Assembly: GCA_003558625.1 (NCBI GenBank)
Contig: PWPP01000108.1
Span: 1 to 22,373, forward strand
Length of the DNA: 22,373 bases
Source of the DNA: Syntrophomonas sp.
GTDB taxonomy: Bacteria > Bacillota > Syntrophomonadia > Syntrophomonadales > Syntrophomonadaceae
Direction of reading: 5' to 3'
The notes below the pieces were generated by a model that was not told the origin of the DNA, made no database searches, and saw only the letters and a program-made list of their open reading frames with translations. Of this stretch, positions 7,004 to 15,532 are shown piece after piece. Position numbers and translations under genes: made by a program. Numbering within the stretch: position 1 is the stretch's first letter; each line of letters begins with the position of its first letter.

Positions 7004-7885
7004 ATGCAACGCTTAACACCAAACGTAACCGTACTGGGCAACAGACATTTTAACTATTTTGTGATAGGCTCAAAAGAAGCTGCGTTAATTGAATGTGGTA
7101 CCACCGCCGGAGCATGGATCTTTAAACAACACTGGCAGAACTGGCATGACCGTCCTGCCATTAGCTTCATGATGGCCATGCATGGTCATTTTGACCATAT
7201 CTGTGGAATTCCTGCCCTTAAGGAAATTATGCCCCATGCATTTTTATTGGCCAGCCGAAAATGCCAGGGCATATTAAGCAACCCGAAAATCATGGCCCAT
7301 TTTTTTGACCAGGATGTCCGGCTGACAAAAAAACTGGTGCTGGAAGAAATGGTTCCGGCTGATCTTCCGGCTACCCCGGCACAATGTATAGAAATAGACC
7401 ACATTATTGATCCCGGGGATATCATTCGCCTGGGAGAAAATCTGGACCTGGAAGTCATCTATGCCCCCGGTCATAGCCCTTGCAGCATAGCCTGTTATCT
7501 ACCCCAAGATAAGGTCATGTTTTTGTCTGATGCGGCCGGGTTCCAAATTACCGAGGAAGCCATCTTCCCGGCATTCTTTCAGGGATACGAAATGTATATT
7601 GATACCATCAGGCGCTTGCGGCAATATCCCACTCAAGTGTTGGGACTGCCTCATGAAACCATTTGGCGTGGAGATAAAGTAGCAACCTTTTATGACCGGG
7701 CTTTGGCAGCGGCTGAAAATGCTTTTTCTGCTATTCAGGAAAGTCTGGACCAGGGCTTAGAAGATTTTGAAATCAGTTCCCGTCTTTTTTGTCATTATTA
7801 TCAGGGTGATCTGCAAATCTATACCCCGGAAAATATTAAGATTTGTGTGGATCTCCTGATTAAAAGAGTTAAAGAATGTTTGTAA
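7004..7885 (+). CDS. Metallo-beta-lactamase-fold hydrolase
   Basis: A 293-residue soluble hydrolase. HGHFDH (His60, His62, Asp64, His65), APGHS (His157), SDAAG (Asp176) and GLPHET (His217) supply the full two-metal ligand set. Substrate is not defined: relatives include glyoxalase II-like thioesterases and many uncharacterised hydrolases. A C-terminal helical extension of about 75 residues follows the core. The ribosome binding site AAGGAGGGA is 5 bases before ATG. Being divergent from the persulfide dioxygenase and possibly sharing an operator with it suggests a related role in sulfur or thiol metabolism (inference). Confidence 0.85.
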   Translation: MQRLTPNVTVLGNRHFNYFVIGSKEAALIECGTTAGAWIFKQHWQNWHDRPAISFMMAMHGHFDHICGIPALKEIMPHAFLLASRKCQGILSNPKIMAHFFDQDVRLTKKLVLEEMVPADLPATPAQCIEIDHIIDPGDIIRLGENLDLEVIYAPGHSPCSIACYLPQDKVMFLSDAAGFQITEEAIFPAFFQGYEMYIDTIRRLRQYPTQVLGLPHETIWRGDKVATFYDRALAAAENAFSAIQESLDQGLEDFEISSRLFCHYYQGDLQIYTPENIKICVDLLIKRVKECL

Positions 7886-7919
7886 CCATCTTGGCAAGAT
7901 AATAAATAATGTTGACCTT

Positions 7920-7936
7920 TTCGACATGTTTCGACA
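7920..7936. promoter_or_regulatory. Two tandem Spo0A (0A) boxes upstream of the PAS kinase
   Basis: On the minus strand the sequence reads TGTCGAA-ACA-TGTCGAA: two exact copies of the 0A-box core spaced 10 bp, one helical turn, so two Spo0A protomers could bind the same face of DNA. The first box ends 63 bases before the kinase start. A -35-like TTGCTC (7942-7947) and an AT-rich -10 region follow on the plus strand, so binding just upstream of the promoter is plausible. Confidence 0.65.
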
Positions 7937-7998
7937 CGTTTTTGCTCATAATAATTATATTGTCTAATTATAAAGATTTCTGCCCAGGAGGTTGAAAT

Positions 7999-10900
7999 AT
8001 GAAAGTGCCTTATGCAAATAATAAAAGACGGATAAGATTTTATAAAATGAAATCCTCTCCGGCACTCCCCGAGGCCAGGCGTGATTATCATAAATACCTG
8101 GAAAATATCGTAGATAAACGGACGGAAGAGCTTAAAAAAATAAACCAGGAGCTGCAACGGGAAATAGCAGAAAGAAAGAGAATCGAAGAGGCTCTGCGTT
8201 TTTCCGAAGACAAGTTTTATAAAGCATTTTGTAGCAGCCCGGATCTAATTACCATATCATCCTTTCCCGATTGTTGTTTTATTAATGTAAATGAGAGTTT
8301 TTTAACAGCAACGGGATACACCCGCCCCGAAGTTTTGGGCCATACACCAGAAGATTTAGATTTATTGGCCATGCCGGGAAAGACGCCTCCCGAAACCTTT
8401 AGCCAGATATTAATGGAACAACCAAACATCCGCAACCAGGAAACTTCTTTTTTCACCCGCTCCGGGGAAACCAAAACCGGTTTGCTGTCGGTTGAAAAAA
8501 TCGAAATAGAAGGCAATACCCATATTCTAACAGTAATTAAGGATATTACCGAGCGCAAGCATGTGGAAATAACCGTTAAAGAATCTGAGCGTCGCCTGAA
8601 TGACATCATCAACTTTCTCCCCGATGCTACTTTAGTCATTGACCGGGAGGGAAAGGTAATCACCTGGAACCGGGCCGCGGAAGAAATGACCGGAATAAAA
8701 AGTGAATATATGATCGGCAAGGGGAATTACGAGTATGCCTTACCCTTCTACGGAACCCGCCGCCCGATATTGATTGACCTGGTGCTAAACCCCAGCCAGG
8801 AATGGGAAAAGTATTATCCTGAAGTAGAAAGAAAAGGAGAAACCCAGCTGAGCGGAGAAAGTTTTTGTCCCGCAGTGGGAAAATCCGGTGCTTATTTACG
8901 AGCTACCGCAGCTCCTATCTATGATCCCCTGGGCAATAAAATCGGGGCCATTGAATCGATCCGGGATGCCACCGAGCGCAAGGAAATAGAGGAGTTGATC
9001 CTGGCGCAGCGGGACCTTGGTTTGTCCCTGGCCAATGCCACCAGCCCCTATGAAATTCTTTCTCATTGCCTGGATGCACTTTTACGGGTTTCGGAAGTAA
9101 ATTCTGGTTCTGTCTATTTAAAAGACAAAAAAGCCGGCAAATTAATCATGATCCATTCCCGGGATCTCTCCCCCAATTTTGTGGGGAAAGTCTTGAATTT
9201 TCAGGAAGGAACCGAAATTTACAATTTTTTCATTTCCAATCATATCAAATATACTTCCGCAGAAGAATTACAGCCTTATCTGGGATCGGTATTCTTACAG
9301 GAGGGGCTGAAGGCCATTACCGTGATTCCGGTTTTTTACCAGTCCAGCCTGGAAGCCTGTTTTATCATCAGTTCCCACAATCTGGGGCAAATACCACCGG
9401 AAAAGCGGCGGGCTATTGAAACCATAACCAGTTGGATCGAGAGTGCCATCGCACGGATTAAGATCGAACAAGCCCTCCGTGACAGCGAGGAAAGGTTTCG
9501 TACCATTTATGAAAAATCCCCCATCGGAATCCAATTCTATAATGCGGAAGGTAAATTAGTTCATATCAACCAGGCGTCTCAGGATGTTTTAGGAATCGTG
9601 GATATAGATCAAATAAAAGGATTTAATCTGTTTAAAGATCCCCACATCCCCTTATTCTATAAAAAATTACTCAAACAAAACAAGTCGGTGCAATTTGAAT
9701 ATGAACTCAATTTTGAAACCGTGAAAAAAAACAAGTTGTTTCCCACTGAAAAGACCGGGGCCGTTTATTTAAATACTTTAATTACCCCCATTAAGCCTGA
9801 AGGGGAAAATGAAGTTTTATCAGGCTATATGGTGCAAGTCCAAGACTTCACTGAACGAAAACGGGCGGAAATGGCCATAAAAGACTCGGAACAAAGATTA
9901 AATGATATCATAAATTTCCTCCCCGATGCTACGCTGGCTATAGACCGGGAAGGAAAAGTCATCACCTGGAACCGGGCTATGGAAGAGATGACCGGAGTTA
10001 AAGCCAAAGATATCATAGGCAAAGGAAACTATGAGTATTCGCTTCCTTTCTACGGGAAACGCCAACCCATTTTGATCGATCTGGTTTTTAAGAGCGATCC
10101 GGAAATAGAAAAAGACTACTTTTTTATCCAAAGAGACCGGGAAGCTTTGGTCGCAGAAACCCCCACCCCCTGTGTCAAGGGCAAAGAAGCCTTTATGTGG
10201 GCTAAGGCCACTCCACTGTATAATACCCAGGGGGAAATCATAGGGGCCATTGAATCAATCCGGGATATAACTGCCCGTAAGGAAAATGAAGAGGCTTTGA
10301 GATTATCAGAAGAACGTTTTTCCAAGGCTTTCAACTGCAGCCCTGTATCCATGGCCATTACTTCGTTTAAGACCGGTAAATATATCAGTGTAAACGATGG
10401 TTTTTGCCGTATAACGGGGTATAATGCGCAGGAAGTCCTGGGCAAAACCGCCAAAGCCTTAAATATCTGGGCCCATTCTGAAGATTTTTCCAAAGCAAAA
10501 AAAATATTCCTGCGGGAAGGCAGCCTGCATAACCTGGAAATCCAGTTTCACAAAAAATCAGGAGATATTGGCACCGGATTATTTTCCGCAGAGCATATTG
10601 ATATCGACGGAGAAACTTGTATCCTCAGCATATTAACGGATATTACCGAGCATAAGCAAATGGAAAAAGAAATGCTGCGCCTTTCTCAATTAAATCTGAT
10701 TGGAGAAATGGCGGCCAGCATCGGCCACGAAGTGCGTAATCCCATGACTACAGTCAGAGGATTTTTGCAGCTCCTGGATAAGAACGAAAAATATGAGCCG
10801 GAAAGAGAGTTTTTCAATCTCATGATTGAAGAGTTGGACCGGGCCAATTCCATTATAACTGAATTTTTATCCCTGGCCCGTAATAAGAGGATCGAAAGAG

Positions 10901-11337
10901 AGATGTATAATCTGAACCATATTATAACCGCACTCTTCCCCCTGCTGCAGAGCAGTGCCATTGCCCAGGATAAAAAAGTGGTCATAAACCTTGACGAACA
11001 ATTGCCGGATCTGCTCCTGGATGAAAAAGAAATTCGCCAGTTAATACTAAATCTGGCCCATAATGGTTTAGAAGCCATGGGTTCCAACAAGCATCTTACG
11101 ATTAAAACCTTCCGGGACCATGACCATATCGTGTTAGCCGTTATAGACCAGGGTAAAGGCATGAAAAAAGAAATATTGGAAAACTTGGGCACTCCTTTTA
11201 TTACCACCAAAGATAATGGCACCGGTTTAGGACTGGCCGTTTGCTGCGGCATCTCAGCCCGCCATGATGCCAATATTCATGTTGAAACCGGGCCTTCCGG
11301 CACTACATTCATGGTTCGGTTTCCCGGCACCCCGTAA
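7999..11337 (+). CDS. Soluble multi-PAS/GAF sensor histidine kinase, sporulation-kinase type
   Basis: A 1,112-residue kinase with no membrane helix, so probably cytoplasmic. Order: basic N-terminus; coiled coil (about 35-68); PAS1 (70-187); PAS2 (197-328); GAF (about 345-488); PAS3 (495-622); PAS4 (630-762); PAS5 (768-886); HisKA with His910 in ASIGHEVRNPMTTVRGFLQLL-type context; HATPase with N-box NLAHNGLEAM (Asn1022), DQGKGM, TPFITT and GTGLGLA (1074-1080). PAS2 and PAS4 are near-duplicates, and PAS1 and PAS5 resemble each other. The H-box is of the KinA/KinE type that feeds the Spo0F-Spo0A phosphorelay. No response regulator is adjacent, consistent with an orphan kinase. AGGAGG precedes ATG. 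Two 0A boxes upstream suggest Spo0A feedback. The signal sensed is unknown. Confidence 0.9.
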   Translation: MKVPYANNKRRIRFYKMKSSPALPEARRDYHKYLENIVDKRTEELKKINQELQREIAERKRIEEALRFSEDKFYKAFCSSPDLITISSFPDCCFINVNESFLTATGYTRPEVLGHTPEDLDLLAMPGKTPPETFSQILMEQPNIRNQETSFFTRSGETKTGLLSVEKIEIEGNTHILTVIKDITERKHVEITVKESERRLNDIINFLPDATLVIDREGKVITWNRAAEEMTGIKSEYMIGKGNYEYALPFYGTRRPILIDLVLNPSQEWEKYYPEVERKGETQLSGESFCPAVGKSGAYLRATAAPIYDPLGNKIGAIESIRDATERKEIEELILAQRDLGLSLANATSPYEILSHCLDALLRVSEVNSGSVYLKDKKAGKLIMIHSRDLSPNFVGKVLNFQEGTEIYNFFISNHIKYTSAEELQPYLGSVFLQEGLKAITVIPVFYQSSLEACFIISSHNLGQIPPEKRRAIETITSWIESAIARIKIEQALRDSEERFRTIYEKSPIGIQFYNAEGKLVHINQASQDVLGIVDIDQIKGFNLFKDPHIPLFYKKLLKQNKSVQFEYELNFETVKKNKLFPTEKTGAVYLNTLITPIKPEGENEVLSGYMVQVQDFTERKRAEMAIKDSEQRLNDIINFLPDATLAIDREGKVITWNRAMEEMTGVKAKDIIGKGNYEYSLPFYGKRQPILIDLVFKSDPEIEKDYFFIQRDREALVAETPTPCVKGKEAFMWAKATPLYNTQGEIIGAIESIRDITARKENEEALRLSEERFSKAFNCSPVSMAITSFKTGKYISVNDGFCRITGYNAQEVLGKTAKALNIWAHSEDFSKAKKIFLREGSLHNLEIQFHKKSGDIGTGLFSAEHIDIDGETCILSILTDITEHKQMEKEMLRLSQLNLIGEMAASIGHEVRNPMTTVRGFLQLLDKNEKYEPEREFFNLMIEELDRANSIITEFLSLARNKRIEREMYNLNHIITALFPLLQSSAIAQDKKVVINLDEQLPDLLLDEKEIRQLILNLAHNGLEAMGSNKHLTIKTFRDHDHIVLAVIDQGKGMKKEILENLGTPFITTKDNGTGLGLAVCCGISARHDANIHVETGPSGTTFMVRFPGTP
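8593..8787 (+). repeat. Intragenic repeat copy A (PAS2)
   Basis: This encodes the N-terminal half of PAS2 and is repeated 1,302 bases downstream. The two copies share the exact 17-mer ATCACCTGGAACCGGGC and the 14-mer CTCCCCGATGCTAC and are highly similar throughout, with mostly synonymous differences. It is an internal domain duplication in the kinase gene. Confidence 0.8.
9895..10089 (+). repeat. Intragenic repeat copy B (PAS4)
   Basis: Second copy of the PAS2 repeat, encoding the start of PAS4. Both protein copies share DIINFLPDATL, IDREGKVITWNRA and GKGNYEY plus LPFYG. The second half of each PAS (after about 65 residues) is diverged. Confidence 0.8.
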
Positions 11338-11349
11338 AGAACTCCCATG

Positions 11350-11395
11350 AACTATTAGGAGACCCTTTTATGGGTCTCCTAATAGTTTTTAATTT
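11350..11395 (+). terminator. Rho-independent terminator of the kinase gene
   Basis: A perfect 16-bp stem, AACTATTAGGAGACCC (11350-11365) with GGGTCTCCTAATAGTT (11372-11387), has a 6-base loop and is followed by TTTAATTTT. It starts 12 bases after the kinase stop and lies before the convergent baeRF gene. Confidence 0.92.
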
Positions 11396-11408
11396 TGATA
11401 AATTCACC

Positions 11409-12563
11409 TTAATAGCGAAAAATGGCGGCCAGCAGGGTTTCATCAGGCATTTCCTCTCTCTTCACCGCAAAAACAACCCCTCCGTTCATCAGGGTCTGGG
11501 CAGTAGCCAAATCCAGAATATCCTCATCCCCCGGTCCTGCGTCCTGGTGAAGCTTTACAATCCCATTTTCAGCATCATAATGGCCCCAGCATTGTAAATC
11601 CCTGGCCACAAAAAGCGCTTCTACCCTGCCGTGAAATGAAGCTGCCAGAATTTCTTCCATATTATTGCTCGCCAAACCGGTGCCGGCTAATTCCTTGTAT
11701 TTGCCCACTGTGTCCTGCTGGGACTTAAGAAAATAGGGTTCGACTATTTCCCAGGCCCGCTGGTGCAGTTCTTCCGCTGTTACGATATCCGGATTACCCG
11801 GGATCCCTTTTTCCAGGAGATGGGGATTAGCACTGGCCTCTCTGTAAATCGGGAATAAATAATCCACCCCGGCTAATATCATCAAGGCCTTCTCCCCTTT
11901 AAGAACTTCCTGCAATCCCTGATCAACCTGTTTAAAATATCTAAACAGATTTTTCTCATCAAAATCAGCTGTGGGACCTCCGTGCCCATGGAATATCGCC
12001 CCTTTTCGCTCCCCCCTGCGTTCCTTAGGGCTGTGTAACTGCAGCTGTTTTTCAAAATCATCAAACTTCAAGGCATCTTTAAGCCCTTCCGGAATCCCTT
12101 CGACATCAACTTCACTTATACTGTAACGGGTGGCCTGGTAAAGCTTCACCTGATTCTGGCTCAAAGCCAAAACATAGAAAATTCCATCCCCGCTAAGCAG
12201 AGGCAGTAAGGGTTTTATATGAAAACGACGGGATACAGCGGATAATGCTTCAAATTTGGCTGGAAGACGATAAAAAAACGCTTCCTGCGGAGTGAGAAAA
12301 GCTGCAATCCCATCGCTTCTGCGCCACCAGCCGGGGGATTCTTGCAGCAGTTTCTGGGCCGGTTCCAGCAGTTTCAAAACATCAGGTGTGCGAAGACCAA
12401 AAGCCATTAATTTTTCCTCGGCTTCCTTTAAAAGGTTTTTAAAACGGATAGGGTTCTGAGAAGTTTCTGCCCCCATTCTCTCTGTAGACATAAAAATTGA
12501 TACACTGGGTTCCTGCGCCTGGGTCAACAGGGTATTCAATTCTTCTCTGGTAATTAAATCCAT
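11409..12563 (-). CDS. Bacterial archaeo-eukaryotic release factor (baeRF) family protein
   Basis: A 384-residue soluble protein. ATG at 12563 is chosen: AGGAGG lies 9 bases upstream, whereas an in-frame TTG at 12572 nearly touches it. The N-terminal VSIFMSTERMGAETSQNPIR motif, the central ILAGVDYLFPIYREA segment and the C-terminal LATAQTLMNGGVVFAVKREEMP match bacterial eRF1-like proteins. These were described as proteins related to archaeal/eukaryotic peptide-chain release factor eRF1 and proposed to act on ribosomes or in translation stress. A His/Gly-rich insert FHGHGG (around 195) is present. Function is predicted by family only. Convergent with the kinase gene; no operon partner downstream. 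Confidence 0.75.
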   Translation of the reverse strand: MDLITREELNTLLTQAQEPSVSIFMSTERMGAETSQNPIRFKNLLKEAEEKLMAFGLRTPDVLKLLEPAQKLLQESPGWWRRSDGIAAFLTPQEAFFYRLPAKFEALSAVSRRFHIKPLLPLLSGDGIFYVLALSQNQVKLYQATRYSISEVDVEGIPEGLKDALKFDDFEKQLQLHSPKERRGERKGAIFHGHGGPTADFDEKNLFRYFKQVDQGLQEVLKGEKALMILAGVDYLFPIYREASANPHLLEKGIPGNPDIVTAEELHQRAWEIVEPYFLKSQQDTVGKYKELAGTGLASNNMEEILAASFHGRVEALFVARDLQCWGHYDAENGIVKLHQDAGPGDEDILDLATAQTLMNGGVVFAVKREEMPDETLLAAIFRY

Positions 12564-12943
12564 ACTATCCAACCTCCTCTTTTCTTACTCTGTATCATCG
12601 TGTCATTGACCCGATGCCTGACTCAACTCCTCTCTTACTTCAGGATGATATGGAATAATGATTGCTCCTGTCGTATTAAATGGGATGCTTTAAATATAAA
12701 ATAAAACACCAATCTTATCAAATAAAAGCGCTGGATGAAGCCATGATAACCAGGATGAGCGGCAACTTCCCAGGCATTAGGACAAGCAAAGACCTAAAGA
12801 CTTTTTTTGGTTTGCTTTGATCAGCGAAAATAACACCCGGAACTAGCCGTTAGTGGCCAGGCAAGCTTATAGTAATGAAGTCTATTCATGGCTATGTCAA
12901 TTAAACACTAAGGAATCTTTTTTGCTTCCATGGCTGCTGGTTT
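12564..12943. other. Gene-free stretch of 380 bases
   Basis: No supportable ORF, RNA gene or terminator was found between the baeRF and SDR genes, both on the minus strand. An imperfect hairpin (AAGCAAA at 12784-12790 with TTTGCTT at 12811-12817) and a short repeat CATCG/CGATG (12596-12616) are the only structures seen. Minus-strand translation gives short open stretches broken by stops. That could be a decayed gene, but nothing is recognisable. Confidence 0.4.
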
Positions 12944-13690
12944 TTATTCTGAATAAATCATTTTACGGGTCATGCCGCCATCTATGACCAGGTTAGCTCC
13001 ATTCATGAAAGCAGCTTGCTCGCTGCTTAAATAGAGACAAGCCCAAGCAATATCCCCGGGTTTTCCCACCCGCCCGGCAGGATGTTGCAAGTGATCTTCC
13101 TGTCCCAGGCCGGCATAATCCCCGGTTTCGATCCAGCCGGGACTTATGGCGTTGACCCTGATCTTAAACGGAGATAGAGTAATGGCCAAAGCATGAGTAA
13201 GGGCCAGGATCCCCCCTTTGGATGCTCCGTAAGCTTCATAACCGGCCTCCGACATCAGAGCCCGGGTAGAAGCGATATTAATAATTGCCCCTCCTCCTTT
13301 AGTCTTCATAAGTTCAGCCCCTTGCCGCGCACACCAGAAGGGAGCACGCAGGTTAACCTGCAGCACCCGGTCCCATTCATCCACGCTCATCTCAAACATC
13401 GGTTTATGCGAGGTAATGGCCGCATTATTGATGAGGATATCTAAACCCCGGTATCTCTCAGCAATCATGTGAAACATATCGTCAATAGCAGAACAATCGG
13501 CCAGGTCGAGAGCATAGAAGAAGGCCTGCCCGCCCTGCTCCCGTATTTCTTTTTCTGCCTCTCTTCCCTTATCCCGATCCATGTCGGCAATAATCACATT
13601 TCCCCCGACAGCAGCATAACTAGCCGCAATACAACGGCCAATCCCTTTGGCTCCTCCGGTCACCAGTATGGTCTTGTTAGGATCGTCCAT
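12944..13690 (-). CDS. Short-chain dehydrogenase/reductase (SDR), classical type
   Basis: A 248-residue classical SDR. The dinucleotide-binding motif TGGAKGIG is at 11-18, with NNAA at 88-91. The catalytic set is Asn113, Ser141, Tyr154 and Lys158 (YGASK), and the PGW substrate loop follows. Asp36 at the end of beta-2 (IIADMD) suggests NAD(H) preference. The C-terminal VIDGGMT motif is standard. GGAGGG lies 7 bases before ATG. It starts 27 bases after the PrcB-like lipoprotein gene, so the two are probably co-transcribed. Substrate is unknown; relatives reduce ketones or oxidise secondary alcohols. Confidence 0.9.
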   Translation of the reverse strand: MDDPNKTILVTGGAKGIGRCIAASYAAVGGNVIIADMDRDKGREAEKEIREQGGQAFFYALDLADCSAIDDMFHMIAERYRGLDILINNAAITSHKPMFEMSVDEWDRVLQVNLRAPFWCARQGAELMKTKGGGAIINIASTRALMSEAGYEAYGASKGGILALTHALAITLSPFKIRVNAISPGWIETGDYAGLGQEDHLQHPAGRVGKPGDIAWACLYLSSEQAAFMNGANLVIDGGMTRKMIYSE

Positions 13691-13717
13691 TCGTTGCCCT
13701 CCATTTGACTGCTGCCA

Positions 13718-14416
13718 TCACATCGTCTCCACATAAACGATCAGATCCTGGCCAGACTCATCGGTAATATAATAAAACTTGATTACATCCCCCGTTTCTA
13801 AACCTAAAGCCGCAAAGTGATCTTGGACTTCTTCCCCCAGTTTGAAAACTCTGGGCGGAATTTCTTCAGGCACTCCCGTAATCTGGATTTCAATAAAATC
13901 ACTGTCAATCTGTCCGGCGTACCTGCCACTATCGATGGTATACTCAACATGATCGCCATTTGCCGCTTTTATTTCCCGTAAAACCAGAGGTCTCTGGTCC
14001 CGGTCAATCGCTGCCAGTATATGCGGATAGGTCAGAACCTGGGCCACCACCTCATCTTGCCCCGGCACCTTTAAAAAGGCCCGGGTTTCAATCATGTCCA
14101 CCTGGCCGGTCAGAGTCAGATTCTGGAGTTGATACCCGGCGGTCGGCTGTTCACCGGCACCAAGCAGAATGTATTGTTCAACATCCCCTTGCAGGTCAAA
14201 TATACCCTGTTGCCGGTAATGCTCTTCATACCAGGAAGCAAAATCCTCTTCCTCATACAAAACGGCAAACTCATCACCTGCGGGATCTATCAGCCGGTAG
14301 GGGATCTCACCCATGGGCAACTCTGCTTCCTCTACCCCGGGGGCACAGGCTGATAACATGATACAAGTAAGTATGAACAGGGCCGTCAGCAAAATAGATA
14401 AACCAGATTTCCTCAT
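13718..14416 (-). CDS. PrcB-like lipoprotein
   Basis: A 232-residue exported lipoprotein. The start at 14416 is chosen since GGAAAGG lies 9 bases upstream; an in-frame ATG at 14425 touches it. The signal peptide (MRKSG, then a hydrophobic stretch) ends in lipobox LSAC with Cys24. The central region GAGEQPTAGYQL, later VAQVLTYPHIL (about 84-135), matches the C-terminal domain of PrcB, a protein that stabilises a surface protease complex in Treponema. The domain is common in Firmicute lipoproteins of unknown role. No protease gene is adjacent. A candidate promoter (TTGCCG-16-TATACG) lies at 14438-14465. Confidence 0.72.
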   Translation of the reverse strand: MRKSGLSILLTALFILTCIMLSACAPGVEEAELPMGEIPYRLIDPAGDEFAVLYEEEDFASWYEEHYRQQGIFDLQGDVEQYILLGAGEQPTAGYQLQNLTLTGQVDMIETRAFLKVPGQDEVVAQVLTYPHILAAIDRDQRPLVLREIKAANGDHVEYTIDSGRYAGQIDSDFIEIQITGVPEEIPPRVFKLGEEVQDHFAALGLETGDVIKFYYITDESGQDLIVYVETM

Positions 14417-14437
14417 AAATATCATCCTTTCCTTGCT

Positions 14438-14465
14438 CGTATATTACACCTAGTAATACCGGCAA
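14438..14465 (-). promoter_or_regulatory. Candidate promoter for the PrcB-like lipoprotein/SDR pair
   Basis: On the minus strand TTGCCG (14465-14460) and TATACG (14443-14438) are spaced 16 bases and lie 22 bases before the lipoprotein start. Both hexamers differ from the sigma-A consensus by two bases, so this is moderate evidence only. Confidence 0.35.
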
Positions 14466-14594
14466 AAATAAATATTCTTACACCGGGGCGGCTCGATCTA
14501 ACTTGCACGTCCATCATAGATGGGGGCCCACCTGGTCAACCTGCTTGTTGGGAAACGATATTGCTGCCCCGGCAGGCCTTTCGCAACTATGGCT

Positions 14595-15308
14595 TCAGCG
14601 ATACTCCGGATTGGGATGATCAAAACGGCACCCGGCCTCCCATTCAGAACGCTGGTTGCCATGAGCAGGGATCCCTCCCTGTTCTTTAAGCATCCGGGCC
14701 ATGTGCATCAGATTCCAGCTCATAAAGGTGGCATTGCGATTGGTAAAGTCATTTTCCGGTCCTCCAGATCCTTCATCCAAATAAGACGGTCCCGGACCTA
14801 TGGGACCAATCCAGGCAGCATCAGCCTGGGGTGGGATCACATAGCCCAGGTGCTGCAGGGAGTATAAGATATTCATGGCACAGTGCTTGGCCCCGTCTTC
14901 ATTGCCGGTTATGATGGTCCCGCCCACCCGGCCATAGTATATATACTGGCCTTTTTCATTCAAATCCCCGGAGGAAGAATATAACCTCTCGATAATCTTG
15001 GAGCATACCGACGATTTTTCGCCTAACCAAATGGGCGTACCTATGATGAGAATATGCGCCTGTAATACTTTTGCATAAATCTGGGGCCAGTCATCTCTTT
15101 CCCAGCCATACCGGGTCATGTCCGGATAAACCCCAAAGGCAATCTGATAATCAACCGGTCTCAGGATCTCTACGGTAATGCCGTTTTTCTCCATAATACT
15201 CTGCGGTATCCTGAGCAACCCTTCTGTATGTGACTGTTCCGGCGACTTTTTCAGGGTGCAGTTTAAGAAAATGGCTCTAAGGCCGTTGAATCTTTTTTCC
15301 ATAATCAT
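14595..15308 (-). CDS. Flavodoxin-fold NAD(P)H-dependent FMN reductase-like protein
   Basis: A 237-residue soluble flavoprotein. The phosphate-binding loop region is FLNCTLKKSPEQSHTEGLL (15-33). IGTPIWLGEKSSVCSKIIERL contains the second FMN contact loop, and GGTIITGNEDGAKHC the third. The C-terminal HGNQRSEWEAGCRFDHPNPE sequence is a recognisable tail of this reductase subfamily. The substrate is not known; members reduce quinones, nitro compounds or metals. GGAGGG lies 4 bases before ATG 15308 and 10 before ATG 15302, so the start is uncertain by two codons. A GTG at 15320 would overlap the binding site. Confidence 0.82.
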   Translation of the reverse strand: MIMEKRFNGLRAIFLNCTLKKSPEQSHTEGLLRIPQSIMEKNGITVEILRPVDYQIAFGVYPDMTRYGWERDDWPQIYAKVLQAHILIIGTPIWLGEKSSVCSKIIERLYSSSGDLNEKGQYIYYGRVGGTIITGNEDGAKHCAMNILYSLQHLGYVIPPQADAAWIGPIGPGPSYLDEGSGGPENDFTNRNATFMSWNLMHMARMLKEQGGIPAHGNQRSEWEAGCRFDHPNPEYR

Positions 15309-15446
15309 ACCACCCTCCACTAATAGATTAATAAATATAGGGACGGTTCCAGCATCGAATCTCCGGGTTTGCGTTAGCCTGGTTTATAATTTAGTCATCA
15401 TTCGCCACCATCGCCCTCAATTCTCCGTTCCCCATGTTTAACCAAT

Positions 15447-15486
15447 GAAAAACGCCAGCAGTACTGAGAAAAAACCTGCTAACGTT
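15447..15486 (-). terminator. Rho-independent terminator of the small coiled-coil gene
   Basis: Read on the minus strand: AACGTTAGCAG, a 14-base loop, CTGCTGGCGTT (11 bp with two G-U pairs), then a T run continuing TTTTTCATT. It lies about 46 bases after the stop codon of the coiled-coil gene. Confidence 0.78.
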
Positions 15487-15532
15487 TCCCAAACATTTTA
15501 TACGTAATAATATATCTTTATTTGTTCCTATT

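Noticed and set aside
10686..11273. Open frame of 195 codons antisense to the kinase catalytic domain
   Set aside because: The sense strand encodes HisKA/HATPase motifs across the whole stretch. The antisense product is Ser/Arg-rich without motifs.
12784..12817. Hairpin AAGCAAA/TTTGCTT in the gene-free stretch as a terminator
   Set aside because: Weak AT-rich stem with a bulge and no T tract on either strand in the right place. It is also far from both flanking stop codons.
12564..12943. Remnant of an insertion sequence
   Set aside because: Minus-strand translation gives fragmented open stretches, but no transposase motif, terminal repeats or target duplication could be found.
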